The notes under the pieces are model-generated. The model had not been told where the DNA came from. It was given only the letters and a program-made list of their open reading frames with translations, and ran no database searches. 64,000 nucleotides of DNA from Isoetes taiwanensis (lineage: Eukaryota > Streptophyta > Lycopodiopsida > Isoetales > Isoetaceae), in NCBI GenBank assembly GCA_021234155.1, contig JAJEKV010000284.1, forward strand, positions 124,001-188,000. Direction: 5' to 3'. Of the stretch, positions 21,706-32,848 are shown piece by piece (the first letter of the stretch is position 1; each line of letters starts with the position of its first letter). Position numbers and translations under genes: made by a program.

Positions 21706-22385
21706 CTTGCTTCGAAAGAGGGCTAAAAAATTCAAGATCTGTCAGGAGAACATATCAAAGCTGCAAAAGTGTCCTGCGGTCGGCCGGGTGTAGAAACCCA
21801 AGTGTTTTGTCGTTCGGGCGCATACAAAGGCTTCGGAATGGAGATTTGACTTATCGCCATGTCAAATTAAAACGGCCGAAATTACCCTAGGGACCAAGTT
21901 ACACGGTCATTTTTTGCAGCAACACATGGCAGTATTCCGCACCCTCCGCTAAGGCCAATTCACTACGAACGTGTTGGACGTGAGCTACTTTGGCGCTTCC
22001 TGGAGCAGGGGTGGTCTTACGCTCCGCGAAACTTGGTCTCCGGGGTAATGTCGATGTTTTGAGTCCGTTGGCGTAGTCGGATCCACGATTCCCGGTGGGA
22101 GAGTTGCCCGTCCGGGCGGGGACCTTCCAGAGAGGACCTTTGGGTCGAACTTCTTCTGGAAGGTTTTAAAGCTCCGTCTTCTGGCGTCAACGCCCTCCCA
22201 CTACCTCATGACATTGTGCAAGATCCTGGTCCAATCTGACTAGGGTATGGCCTCAAAAACGTAAACCCTGTGCATTGCTAGGTTATTGTAGGGTTTACGT
22301 TATGGAGGTCGAGTTTTATTCAGTTGCACTTGAGACATGGTCGAGAAGCTGCAGTTGAAAACAAGAAACAATAGAAACTGATGAA

Positions 22386-22508
22386 ATGGGGTTTGGATTT
22401 ATCGAAGCATGCTTTCCTACCAGTGCTCCTCCGGGAGGGCAAATGCCAATGCCTCCCTTCCCGGAACCCGGTTTTCCTATCCGACCGTTGAATTCTCCAT
22501 TCAAGTAA
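22386..22508 (+). CDS. proline-rich micro-ORF, copy 2 of 4
   Basis: Same 40-codon frame as at 21583, with I at position 6 and C at position 9. Full length. Confidence 0.2.
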   Translation: MGFGFIEACFPTSAPPGGQMPMPPFPEPGFPIRPLNSPFK

Positions 22509-23197
22509 CTTGCTTCGAGCAGGCTCAAAAAAATTCAAGATCTGTCCGGGAGAACATATCAAACCGCAAAGTGTCCCCGATCGGCCAGTGTAGAAACCCA
22601 AGTGTTTTGTCGTTCGGGCAATTACAAAGGCTCAGGAATGGAGATTTGACTTTGCCATGTCGTCCAAACAAATGAAATTACCCTAGGGACCAAGTTACCA
22701 CGGTCATTTTTGCAGCAAAAGAAACACGAACCCTCTACATGGCGGTATTCCGCACCCTCGCTAAAGGCGAATTCACTACTGAACGTGTTGGACATGAGCT
22801 ACTTTGGCGCTTCCGGAGCAGGGTGGTCTTACGCTCCTCTAAACTTGTTTCTCGGGGTAATGTCGATGTTTGAGTCCGTTGGCGAGTCAAATCACGGTTA
22901 GGGGGGGGAGTTGTTGCTGTCAGGTGGCGGGGACCTTCCGAGAGGACCTTTGGGTAGAACTTCTTACGGAAGGTTTTAGGGCTCCGATCTTACGGCGTCA
23001 ACGCCCTCCCACTACCTCATGACATTGTGCAAGATCCCGGTCCAATCGACTAGGGTATGGCCTCAAAAGCGTAAACCCCGTGGTGTTGCTAGGTTATTGT
23101 AGGGTTTACGTTATGGAGGTCGAGTTTTATTCAGATTGCACTTGAGACATGGTCGAGAAATTGCAGTTGAAAACAAGAAGCAATAGAAACTGACGAA

Positions 23198-23320
23198 ATG
23201 GGGTTTGGATTTACCGAGGCAGGCTTTCCTACCAGTGCTCCTCCGGGAGGGCAAATGCCAATGCCTCCCTTCCCGGAACCCGGTTTTCCTATCCGACCGT
23301 TGAATTCTCCATTCAAGTAA
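23198..23320 (+). CDS. proline-rich micro-ORF, copy 3 of 4
   Basis: Same 40-codon frame, consensus sequence (MGFGFTEAGFPTSAPPGGQM at the start). Full length. Confidence 0.2.
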   Translation: MGFGFTEAGFPTSAPPGGQMPMPPFPEPGFPIRPLNSPFK

Positions 23321-24002
23321 CTTGCTTGGCAGGCTCAAAAATTCAAGATCCGTAGGAGAACATATCAAACCGCAAAAGTGCCCTGCAGTCGACCGTCTAG
23401 AAACCCAAGTGTTTTGTCGTTCGGGCAGTACAAAGGCTCAGGAATGGAGATTTGACTTCGCCATGTCATCCGCAACAACGAAATTACCCTAGGGACCAAG
23501 TTATATGGTCATTTTTTGCAGCAAAAGAAACACGAACCCTCTACATGGCAGTATTCCGCACCCTCCGCTAAGGCCAATTCACTACGAACGTGTTGGACAT
23601 GAGCTACTTCGCTTCCAAGAGCAGGGGTGGTCTTCTGCTCATGAAACTTGGTCTCCAGGGTAATGTCGATGTTTCGAGTCCGTTGGCAGAGTCAGATCAT
23701 AGTTCCGGGGTGAGAGAGTTGCCCGTCCGTGGCCAGGGACCTTCCAGAGAGGACCGTTGGGTCGAACTTCTTCTGGAATGTTTTAGGGCTCCGTCTTCTG
23801 GCGTCAACGCCCTCCCACTACCTCATGACATTGTGCAAGATCCTGGTCCAATCTGACTAGGGTATGGCCTCCAAAACGTAAACCCTGTGCGTTGCTAGAT
23901 TATTGTAGGGTTTACGTTATGGAGGTCGAAGTTTTATTCCGATTGCACTTGAGACATGGTGAGAAGCTGCGATTGAAAACAAGAAGCAATAAACCGGGCG
24001 AA

Positions 24003-24125
24003 ATGGGGTTTGGATTTACCGAGGCAGGCTTTCCTACCAGTGCTCCTCCGGGAGGGCAAATGCCAATGCCTCCCTTCCCGGAACCCGGTTTCCCTATCCG
24101 ACCGTTGAATTCTCCATTCAAGTAA
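24003..24125 (+). CDS. proline-rich micro-ORF, copy 4 of 4
   Basis: Same 40-codon frame, consensus sequence. The frame is also open upstream (from 23892) through part of the repeat unit. Confidence 0.2.
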   Translation: MGFGFTEAGFPTSAPPGGQMPMPPFPEPGFPIRPLNSPFK

Positions 24126-24479
24126 CTTGCTTTGAGCACGCTCAAAAAAATTCAAGATCTGTCCGGGAGAACATATCAAACCATAAAATTGTCCCGGTCG
24201 GACGTAGTGTAGAAACCCAAGTGTTTTGTCGTTGAGGCAAGTACAAAGGCTCCGGAATGGAGATTTTACTTCGCCATTGGATTTTTAGTGCAAATCGTCT
24301 AAGTGCAATAAGTTATCTTGTTTTTCAAAGAACCATTGGATTCTTAGTGCAAATCGTCTATATTGTTTTTCAAAGAACCATTGCATTCTTAGAAAGAACC
24401 ATTGGATAAGATAAATTAGATACAATTAAAACCATTGGATGACGTGGATAACTATTGGATCGTCTATAGCGAACCTTAG

Positions 24480-24990
24480 TACCAACTAGATATAGGCATG
24501 GTTTAATGGTGTTCCACTAATGATATCCAAAATGGGGGGATAATGTTAGGATATTGCGTAGTCTTGCCATTTTATAATGCTTGGGGATTTGTTGCAATGG
24601 TCCTATTCCCCATAAACAATTACATCTCAAATTCTTAATGGTCTAAATTATACCAAGATGTAGGAACGGTTTAATGGTGTTCCACCAACGATATCCAAAA
24701 TGGGGGAATAATGTTAGGATATTGCATGGTCTTGCCATTTTAATGCTTGGGGATTTGTTGCAATGATCCTTTCCTCCATAAAGAAATACATCTCACAATT
24801 CTTAATGGTTTGTTATGCAAAAATGTAGGCGTGGTTTGATGGTCTTTCTCTAACAATATCCAAAATGTTAGGATGTTAGGATTTTGCGTGGTCCTATGAC
24901 ATTAATGCTTAGGGATTTGTTGCAGCGGTCCTGCACCCCCTCAAGGAATACAAATAAAATTCTTGATGGTTTTGTTATGCAAAAATAGGC
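24480..24990. repeat. about 167-bp direct repeat, three copies
   Basis: Copies start near 24501, 24669 and 24834 (landmark GGTTTAATGGTGTTCCAC, then TATCCAAAATG and GCTTGGGGATTTGTTGCAA). Non-coding. Part of the right subterminal region of the CACTA-like element. Confidence 0.8.
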
Positions 24991-25076
24991 GTTAAGTAAT
25001 TGAAGTAGTTGAAGTAACTTGTCTTACATGGAATACTAGTATAAGGACATGTGATCGTGCACGTGCATCACATGTA

Positions 25077-25545
25077 GCAAATCAAGTACTCTGTCCTACC
25101 ACTATAAAGACCCGTGATATGGAAGGATAGGACATGTAGAGAATCAAGTATTCTTTCCTACTTCTATAAAGACATATGACAATAGAAGTATTACACATGT
25201 CGTAATTCATGTATTCTTTCCTACAATGCCTTAGCAAATAAAGTACTCTGTCCTACTACTATAAAGACATGTGACATGAAAGCATACGACATGTAGAGAA
25301 TCAAGTATTCTTTCCTACTTCTATAAAGACATGTGACAATAGAAGTATTACACATGTCGTAATTCATGTATTCTTTCCTATAATGCCTTAGTAAATAAAG
25401 TACTCTGTCCTACTACTATAAAGACATGTGAATGGAAGTATAGGACATGTAGAGAATCAAATATTTTTTCCTACATCTATAAAGACATGTGATAATAGAA
25501 TTATTAGACATGTAGAAATTCAAGTATTCTTTCCTACAGTGGATT
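25077..25545. repeat. 157-bp subterminal direct repeat, three copies
   Basis: The landmark AAGTACTCTGTCCTAC occurs near 25084, 25241 and 25398, exactly 157 bp apart. Each unit holds ACTATAAAGACATGTGA, GGACATGTAGAGAATCAAG and TATTCTTTCCTAC. The recurring ACATGTAG/ACATGTG core also occurs in the left subterminal zone, so these are good candidates for transposase-binding sites. Confidence 0.85.
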
Positions 25546-25711
25546 GTATTATAAAATGAACATGTCACAATAGAAGAAACTACAAAACAACAGTGGATGT
25601 TTTAGTCCACTGAAAAAAGAACACCATTATCGAACAAAACCATACCTCCAGAAATCCACATGTAGGATTCTTTGAAAACAGGACATGTAGACCTACCAAA
25701 ACTGATGTTTT

Positions 25712-25742
25712 CAACAGTGGACCAAAAACCGGGGTGAGTGTG
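25712..25742 (-). repeat. right terminal inverted repeat
   Basis: Inverse of 16352-16382; ends GGGGTGAGTGTG, followed by the GTA target duplication at 25743. Confidence 0.8.
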
Positions 25743-25745
25743 GTA

Positions 25746-26269
25746 TGAGGAACAGACTAGAATTAGGCATGACGTTAGGCTTATAGGGATAGCAGAGAAA
25801 CCTAACGAAGATACATATCAAGTGACTGCAGAGGTGATAGAGGTGGTCTTCAAAGAACACAGGAGCATAATTGTCAAGGCAGTGCGATCAGGACAATGGA
25901 GGGGGAGAGCAAGGCACATAAACTTGACGCTCAGGGATCGATCAGCCAAGGAGAGGGTATTGCGGATAGGATCCGGGGCCGAGCGGGGATCAAGGTATGT
26001 GAAGCACTTCTGTGATGCAAAGGCGGGGCTACATTGGGGAGTGGCCAAGGCCGAGAACTAAAAGCGAGGATACAAAAAGAGGGGTCAAAAATGGCAAGGT
26101 GTTCTTGCACAAAAGAGTACGAGAACTGACAGGAGCGGGACAAGACCTAGGATCAGGAGCTCAGGAGACAGGGAGGTTGACGGATGGGGAGACAAATATG
26201 GAGAAGGAGAATACCAACCCACAGGGGGGCTCCATACAGTACACGGAACACAAAGGATGGCAGCCGTAG
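25746..26269 (+). pseudogene. LINE ORF1, RNA-binding part
   Basis: Continues the frame broken at 16351. RIRHDVRLIGIAEKPNED is RRM strand 1, then VRSGQWRGRARHINLTLRDR and VLRIGSG form the rest of the RRM-like fold seen in L1 ORF1 proteins. The first frame stops at 26061. A +1 frame from about 26020 to 26269 continues with KNGKVFLHKRVRELTG, resembling the normal C-terminal domain, so one frameshift is likely near 26050. ORF1 binds element RNA in the retrotransposition particle; here it is disrupted by both the insertion and the frameshift. Confidence 0.7.
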
Positions 26270-26459
26270 CCCCCACACCCATTCAAGACATGAGGGGAAG
26301 AAAGAGGGGGAGAAAGAGGGGGAAAAGGGGCCGACGCAGACGGAATAGCACGAGCCGGGAATATGAATCCAACCCGACCATGAAAACAAGAGGGAGACCA
26401 AGAAGATTGGGAAACGGAGCAGAACACACGGACACCCAGAGAGAGCAACCCCGAGGGAA

Positions 26460-29400
26460 AAGACACTGAAGATATGGTACTGGAACTGTACTGGGTACCC
26501 TTGGGATGATGGGGAGAGGCTGGAAGGGGCACACGGTTCTGATATAATATGTTTGGTGGAGACATGGGAGCACAACATAAAAAGACTACCAGAGGAAGAA
26601 GGGTACCAACTATTCACGTGCTGGAAGGATAAAAACTTCAAAATTGGAAGAGGGAGCACAGGATTAGCCTGTTATGTTAAAGAAAATGTAGTAAAAAGTG
26701 CGTGTATTTTGCAATCTGATGTCAATAAGAGATACATGGTTTTGAATATACAATTGCAGAACAAAATTGAATTAATCCTGATTTTAGCTTATTACCCACC
26801 AAGCAGTGATAAACTAGAACTGTTAGAACTGGGGGAGACTATGATGAAATGGAAAGAACAGGGTCCAATGATATTAATAGGCGATCTGAATGCCAGAACA
26901 GGGCAGGAACATGCACAAATCACGAGTATGGAAGACACAAATGGACAATGGACTAGCAAAACAAGATCAGAGGAATGGGACAAAAGTACAGAGGACAGAG
27001 CAGAAGTCAATGCCAGGGGAGAGTTACTACTTGAGATATGCTCGACCACAGGGGTAACTATAACCAACGGGGTACAAAAATGGGAAGGATCAGGGAAGTA
27101 CACGAGTCAGAATGCACACGGGAAAAGTATAATGGATTATGTGATAATGAATGACACTGCAGCGGAGATAGTATCGAGATTCAAACTCCTAGACTGGCCG
27201 ACCGACAAAAGGGAGAGCCACAGACCCATACAAACACTTATGGAAGACGAATGCACCCCGAAAGACAGGCATCAAGAAACAGAGGAAATTAACGGAAAAC
27301 TGAAAATACAATTTCAAGAGAATAAAATAGATGTATTTGTGCAGTACGTTCAAGAAGAAATGGGGAGATGGAATTGGGGGAAACACGGAGCAGACGAAAA
27401 TGGAGACAGGCTTAATGACATAATAGTGAAAGTGGCAGCTGAGGTTTTTGGAAAGAGAAGAAGAAAAAGAGGGAAGGATGCGTTCAAGGCCTCGAGTTGG
27501 TACGACGATGAATGCAGAGAACAGAAAAGAAGGGTCAGAGAGCATAAAGGGAGGGAGACATATCAAAAAGAGAAAAAGGTATATCTGAAGATGTTGAGAG
27601 CAAAGAGAAACAAAAACCTGATACAACATCAATGGGGACTGGCTAAACTCCTGAAAAAGCAACCCCGGAAATTCTGGAGAGGGTTCCAAAAGAAAGGACA
27701 AGGGAATCAGAAAAATGGTAGTACACAAGAGGATATTGGGGCAGAAGGATACCTGGAGAAACTATATAGGACTGGAGCATCTCCAGCACCAATACCAGAA
27801 TTACAAGGGATGGACAAGCCATGTTTTAATACACAGGAAGTGATGATGGCACTGAATAGAATGGCTAATAATAAAGCCCCAGACCTATACGGGTTAACAG
27901 TGGAACTATTAAAATGTGTAGATGCAGTAATTGTGAAACAGGTGACAGATATTTTCAACGGGATCATACACACGGGACTGGCGTATAACAGGGTGATACC
28001 CCTACACAAGGGAGGGAGCAGACACGAACCTGGAAATTACAGAACTATAATGGTGAGTTCCATTTTCGCAAAATGGTTTGGAAAAGTTTTAGACAACAAG
28101 CTGAAGCATTGGGCAGAGGGACAGGCAGGGTTCAGGCCGGATCACTCAACAACAGACCACCTAGTGACCCTCAGGATACTGGTAGAACAGAATAGAAACC
28201 AGGGGAAGAAAATAATATGCTGCTTTGTGGACTTTAGGAAAGCGTTTGACACAGTCCCGAGAGAAAAACTGATACAAAGGCTTATAGATATGCAGGCACC
28301 AAAGGATATGGTGGGGGCAATTGCAAGATTATACTATGGTGTATATGCGAAAATGGAAGAAGAAGGGAAAGCGATAGATTGTGACACAGGGGTCAAACAG
28401 GGGTGCCCACTATCCCCCACTTTGTTTGGAATATACATAGATGCTCTACAGGATTTTGTAGCAGAATAGCAAGGGGACACAGACGCACCTATTCTAGGAG
28501 ACACTAAAGTACCCATCATGCTATATGCAGATGACCTGAGCATGATGGCGACAAAGAACAAGGGGATGCAGGTGTTAACAAACCGGGCCGGAAAAATCAT
28601 GAAAAAACAGGGCTGACAATTAATCTCGCAAAAACCAAAATAGTCTTTTTCGGCCATAAAAGTAGACATAAACCGTTTAGATATTTGGGAACAGAACTAG
28701 AAGAATCAACAGAATACAGGTATCTAGGATATGATATGCACGGCACAGGAAAATGAGCTAAAGGGGCAGATACAAGATTCCAAACGGCCATCGGAAGCTA
28801 CTACAATATGAAAAATTTCTGCAACAAAAGCAGGATAGTAAGCTGGGAAATTAAATGCTATCTGTTCAGCGCAATAGTTGCAACTACGCAGCTATATGGG
28901 GCAGAGGCTTGGGGACCGGGTCTGACAGAGAAAAAATGGGAAAAACAAGAAGGAATTTACAGGCAATGGCATAAACAGGAATTTAAGCTGAGAACGAATA
29001 CACCACAAACAACTATAGTATATGAGACAGGGCAAAAACCGATGGAAGTAAGGGCATGGGAAAGGACCATCAGATATCTTATAAGGAACAATGCAGGTGG
29101 AAAACCAAATAAGCTAGCAAGCATCGCGATCAGTGAATCAGCGAAAGGCCACATAATCGAGGGCAACGGATGGTTTAGGGATGTAACAATATGGACAAGG
29201 AAGATGGGGATGAATCTGAGTGACATCATTACTGAAGGAGAATGGAATGATGAGTGGACAAACAAAGCCACGCAAGCTTGGTTGCAAAATCACACGGGTC
29301 CCAAGACAGCATGGCTTATGACAGTATTCAACCCGGGACAGCAGATAGGGCAACAGATGTACCAGGATAATCTAATAGGAAAAGCAAGGAAAGATATCCT

Positions 29401-29701
29401 GGCAAGATTCAGAATGGGAAGCCACGACCTAAGAATTGAAAAGGACATGTGGCGGGGAATAGAGAGAGAGGATCGGATATACAGAATTTGCGACAGGGGT
29501 GAAGTGGAAGATGAAAATCATATGTTGAACGAATGCCCGGTATATGAAAGCATCAGGAACAAGTACAGAGATATAAGGTGGGGTCAGCCCGTACACACCA
29601 TGATGACAAGGCCAGAAACATTGAGGGATCTGGCAGACGCAATACGGGAAATGACGGCAAAGCACCGAGAAGTACACAAGGAAAAAGGGTTTCTGTTATG
29701 A
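26460..29701 (+). pseudogene. LINE ORF2 (endonuclease-reverse transcriptase)
   Basis: The frame is open from about 26460 (KIWYWNCTGYPWDD, a typical endonuclease start). Endonuclease motifs include LVETWE, ILIGDLNARTG and SIMDYVIMN. RT motifs follow: FAKWFGKVLDNKL, QAGFRPDHSTTDHL, CFVDFRKAFDTVP (catalytic D), KQGCPLSPTLFGIY. A TAG at 28467 truncates the frame just before LYADDLSMM (28521-28547), which keeps the catalytic Asp pair. A frameshift near 28612 and a TGA near 28755 follow. The C-terminal frame 28808-29701 ends with a zinc-knuckle-like C-x-H-x-C segment (ICDRGEVEDENHMLNECP). L1-type target-primed retrotransposon, recently dead: few lesions and well-kept motifs. Confidence 0.9.
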
Positions 29702-29941
29702 ACCGCCTGAGAGGCGCAACATAAACGCCCTGAAAACGCTCAGCTCAAAGCTGATTGATAACGACGCGCCTGTGCATGGCCATGAAGCCGATCCAAAGCG
29801 GGGTGCCGGTATTAATAGAGAAAAGTAAAGCCTTCAGAAAAGGTTACATTGTAAACCAGCATGATGTGCTAGTAGCGCCCGTAAGGGAGCTCGCCCATGC
29901 TACATAAGTCCACGGGCCTCAGGGTACAAGGAACAATAATG

Positions 29942-30008
<67 letters not shown>
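29702..30008 (+). repeat. LINE 3' UTR and (ATCT)n tail
   Basis: A short 3' UTR of about 240 bp leads into 17 or so uninterrupted ATCT/TATC units at 29940-30008. The tail replaces the usual poly(A), and the element at 10.2 kb has the same kind of tail. This marks the 3' end of the LINE. Confidence 0.9.
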
Positions 30009-31518
30009 TATATCTGCAAGATGGGATTTCTTTGAGGCAATGAGGGGCCTTGGCACTTTGGGAGGCACATGGATAGGTGGACTTCGAGCAGAAAAAAGAC
30101 TTGGTCGAGTAGGATACTTCATAGGCAGCCATCTTGGAAGTTGGTTAAGATCCTGCTCAAGCAAGCCATCATACTCTCATAAATCAAAAAGATTCTTATA
30201 GCTCTGAAGTTCCAGCAGTTAATCAAGTTCATCTTCTTTGAAAATGTCATCTCGTTATTGCACATTGTAGCTTCTAAAAATCGGAGATGTCCATGCTTAT
30301 CTGTGTAGCATATGTCTTGATATTATCGACCCTAATACGTCAAGCTTCATCAAGAAGATGGGATCCCGGATACTTGCTGCCATACTTTACTACACATTCT
30401 GATGCAAGCCTAATGATTTCAGATTAATGTATCAATTCAAAACCCAAGAATCAACTTACAGCCAGTAGAGGAAGCAGCCACAAAAACAAAAAAAAGCATC
30501 ATTGCACAAAACAAAAAAAAAGCCCACCTGCTTGATCAATCACAGTGCAGTAAACCTGCTGGCACCGCTCGTTCCTCAACTACATAGGCATCTCCAACCT
30601 GTTCAAAAATCTACTGTAAAACCGGACAAAAAAATCTTCATGCACTTACCATTACATACAAAAACACCTACCCGAATAGCCAGAATGCAGCAAGCCTCCA
30701 GTGTCAATATGCCCAGCTCCTTCCTCGGCTACAGAGGTTTATGGAAACCTGAGAAATAAATTCACCAACTCAGTTTTATGCAAGATCCGGCCGAGCTTCA
30801 TTGCAAGATTCTTGGGTTTTGCCATCGCTTTACCTGCAGCTCCACTCACCTTAAGATTCCAAGCCAGGGTAGTGCGCTCCCAGTATGCCGATGACGGATC
30901 TGCTTGAGGCGCAACAAAGCTGAGCTGAGCAAAAATTCGTAGTAATCTAACCCACCGAAATGCTTCCTCCATCTAAATTCCATCATTCAATGCTGGCGGG
31001 CCTGTTCAAAAACCCGGAATTTAATTTCGTCAACTTGGATCCCCGAGTGGGGAAGTTGGATGCCGGAGGGGGAGCCGCAAGATGAAGGGAACGCTGCATG
31101 CGGCGTTACATGCGGCGTTCCATGGCACGCACCCCAACACCCTCCAAAAATAAGAAAGAAGATGAGCCAACAAAATGTCTTCTTTAAGACTTCATTGCAA
31201 GCGTACAATTCAAGAGCTTTATTTTTTGTTAGTTTCATAGGCTTCATTCCTATGTTATTTAGCCGTTCTTTTGTTCTTGAAGTCACATTGGACTTAAAAA
31301 AAAATTAAGGAGTTGGTGTCTGCAAGTGTTTATGTGACACACCTCGTACATTTTTGTTATCAATTTTATCTTAGAGATGCTCCTTGTATACTGGTTCATT
31401 AACCAAATGGTTTATGCAAGCACAATATCTTTTAAGGAACATGGAACATGTACCAAAGGTGTTATCTATAATGAATGTGTGCATGGATGCGTGCGTGCAT
31501 GTGTGTATGTGTGTGTTA
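30009..31518. other. no gene seen
   Basis: No convincing coding frame. A minus-strand frame at 30972-30739 is open for 77 codons, but I recognise nothing in it. A small GCGGCGTTMCATG repeat lies at 31098-31125, and a GTGTGTATGT purine-pyrimidine stretch lies just before the Helitron. Confidence 0.4.
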
Positions 31519-32656
31519 TCTTATATAATAATGTTATTGTGTAAGTGTTGGACCCAGCCCTAGATCCAACGACTAAGATTTCACTAAATGGAGGGCTTAG
31601 ATTTTTATTATCGCAGATTTTTAAAACAAAACGAAAAGGAAAGCCGCGAACAGAAAGGGAAGCAGCGGCGGAGGCTATGGCAATGGTGCAATCAGAGGAG
31701 ACGGAATGGAAAGGATAGCTAGGTATGGCAATGGTGCAACCAAAACGAAAAGGAAAGCCGCGAACAGAAAGGGAAGCAGCGGCGGATTGCTATGGTTTGG
31801 CTTTGGCCTCTTTTCCTTCATCGATTTAGGGCTTTTGACTCTGCATCAAATGCTAATCCGTTTACTGCATGAGTATGCAGTAGACTTCCCTTCCTTTTCC
31901 TTGGCGCATCCAGCTATTGCATGAGTATGCAGTATGCTTCCCTTCATTTTCCTTGATTCTTTAGCTTTTCTGTAGACAACAACATGTTGGTGGTGCACCA
32001 ATTGAAGCTGAGCGGCAAACTAATCCGATTGTCGATGTGCAAGTCTCACTTGCCATTTGGTCGACCGAATTGCATGCGCGGTTATAACGCGGTAAGAAAT
32101 CCTACAAGATTTTTAGAATTTTAGTTCCACATAAGTCTTTTGAGGTTTCTTATGTTCCGGGAGATGAAAGTCCTAGGAAGCATGGCAATGCATCTATTTG
32201 ATATTGATCATCATTTTCACTTTTGATTAGTGACTTTCCATAAGCAGTCAGGGATACTCCAAGCAGTGGTGAATATTATGCATTAAAGATCATGATTGAG
32301 CAGTGCTCTTCTTCATTGTTACAATCTTGATTGAAGATTCTCAAAAGGCCAGGTATGATTCTGCATTTTAGAGTTTCTTAGTAGTAACCTTTGAGTGCCA
32401 AATAATGGGAAGATGTCTAGGGATGCTTTAGGATTAATGTTTTTTCTTCTTTGTTGCAACGTGATTCTTCAAAAATCCCTAAAATCCCATTTTCCTTTTG
32501 TGCCTAGCAGAATGTAGCAACTACAAAAAGGAGCTGGATAGAATGCGGCAACTGTGGTTGGATAATTGATCTGTTTCTTTAATTTGAAGTTGTTGGGTAT
32601 GTGGTGTCCTTCTCGCATGTAAGCACGTTGACTTAGTGGATTAGGAATCCTGGTAT

Positions 32657-32848
32657 TTCGAGCAAATCAAGTGGCATGGTTTTGAGCCAACCATGGAGCA
32701 GAATAATTGCATGATTGATCTTCTAGGCCATGCCTGTTATTTCAAAGAGGCAGAGAATATATTACAGGCCTTTAGCAAAATGTATGGGAATGTGGAAAAA
32801 GGAAGAAGATGCTTTGATAAATTGGTTTGTATCAATCCCATGCTGGGT
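32657..32848 (+). pseudogene. PPR protein fragment, copy 1
   Basis: Encodes FEQIKWHGFEPTMEQNNCMI, then DLLGHACYFKEAENILQ, and after a deletion YGNVEKGRRCFDKLVCINP. This matches the end of a plant PLS-type PPR protein: a repeat of the form Y-x-C-M-I-D-L-L-G-R-A-G-x-L-K-E-A, then the E-motif region G-N-V-E-x-G-x-x-x-F-x-x-L. PPR-E proteins direct RNA editing in organelles. The middle is deleted and the segment begins and ends abruptly. A captured, non-functional piece. Confidence 0.75.

Larger units (their letters stand above)
20163..24280. repeat. about 805-bp tandem array, four units plus a partial
   Basis: The landmark GTCGAGTTTTATTCAGTTGC occurs at 21505, 22308, 23119 and 23925 (spacing 803, 811, 806), with a partial first unit at 20401. 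The first unit is interrupted by the second minisatellite block, and its edge GTAAACCCTGTGTGTTGCTA appears on both sides of that block (20355 and 20680). Units differ by substitutions and many 1-bp indels. Each contains a conserved 123-bp frame and an approximately conserved segment around PSSGVNALPLPHDIVQDPG. Origin of the unit is unknown. Confidence 0.85.
16352..25742. mobile_element. CACTA-like DNA transposon, 9391 bp, inserted in LINE ORF1
   Basis: Ends are inverted repeats: left CACACTGACCCC then GGTCCACAGTTG; right, on the minus strand, CACACTCACCCC then GGTCCACTGTTG. Both flanks carry GTA (16349-16351 and 25743-25745), a 3-bp target duplication as made by CACTA/EnSpm elements. Removing the element and one GTA rejoins LINE ORF1 in frame, which fixes the boundaries. 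Termini read CACAC, not the usual CACTA/CACTG. Both subterminal zones contain ACAYGTAG-type motifs, as transposase-binding repeats do. No transposase is recognisable, so it is non-autonomous. The interior is almost wholly repetitive: minisatellites and an 805-bp array. Confidence 0.8.

Noticed and set aside
26153-26659. Minus-strand ORFs of 134-168 residues
   Set aside because: Antisense to the LINE ORF1-ORF2 region, which has clear motifs on the plus strand.
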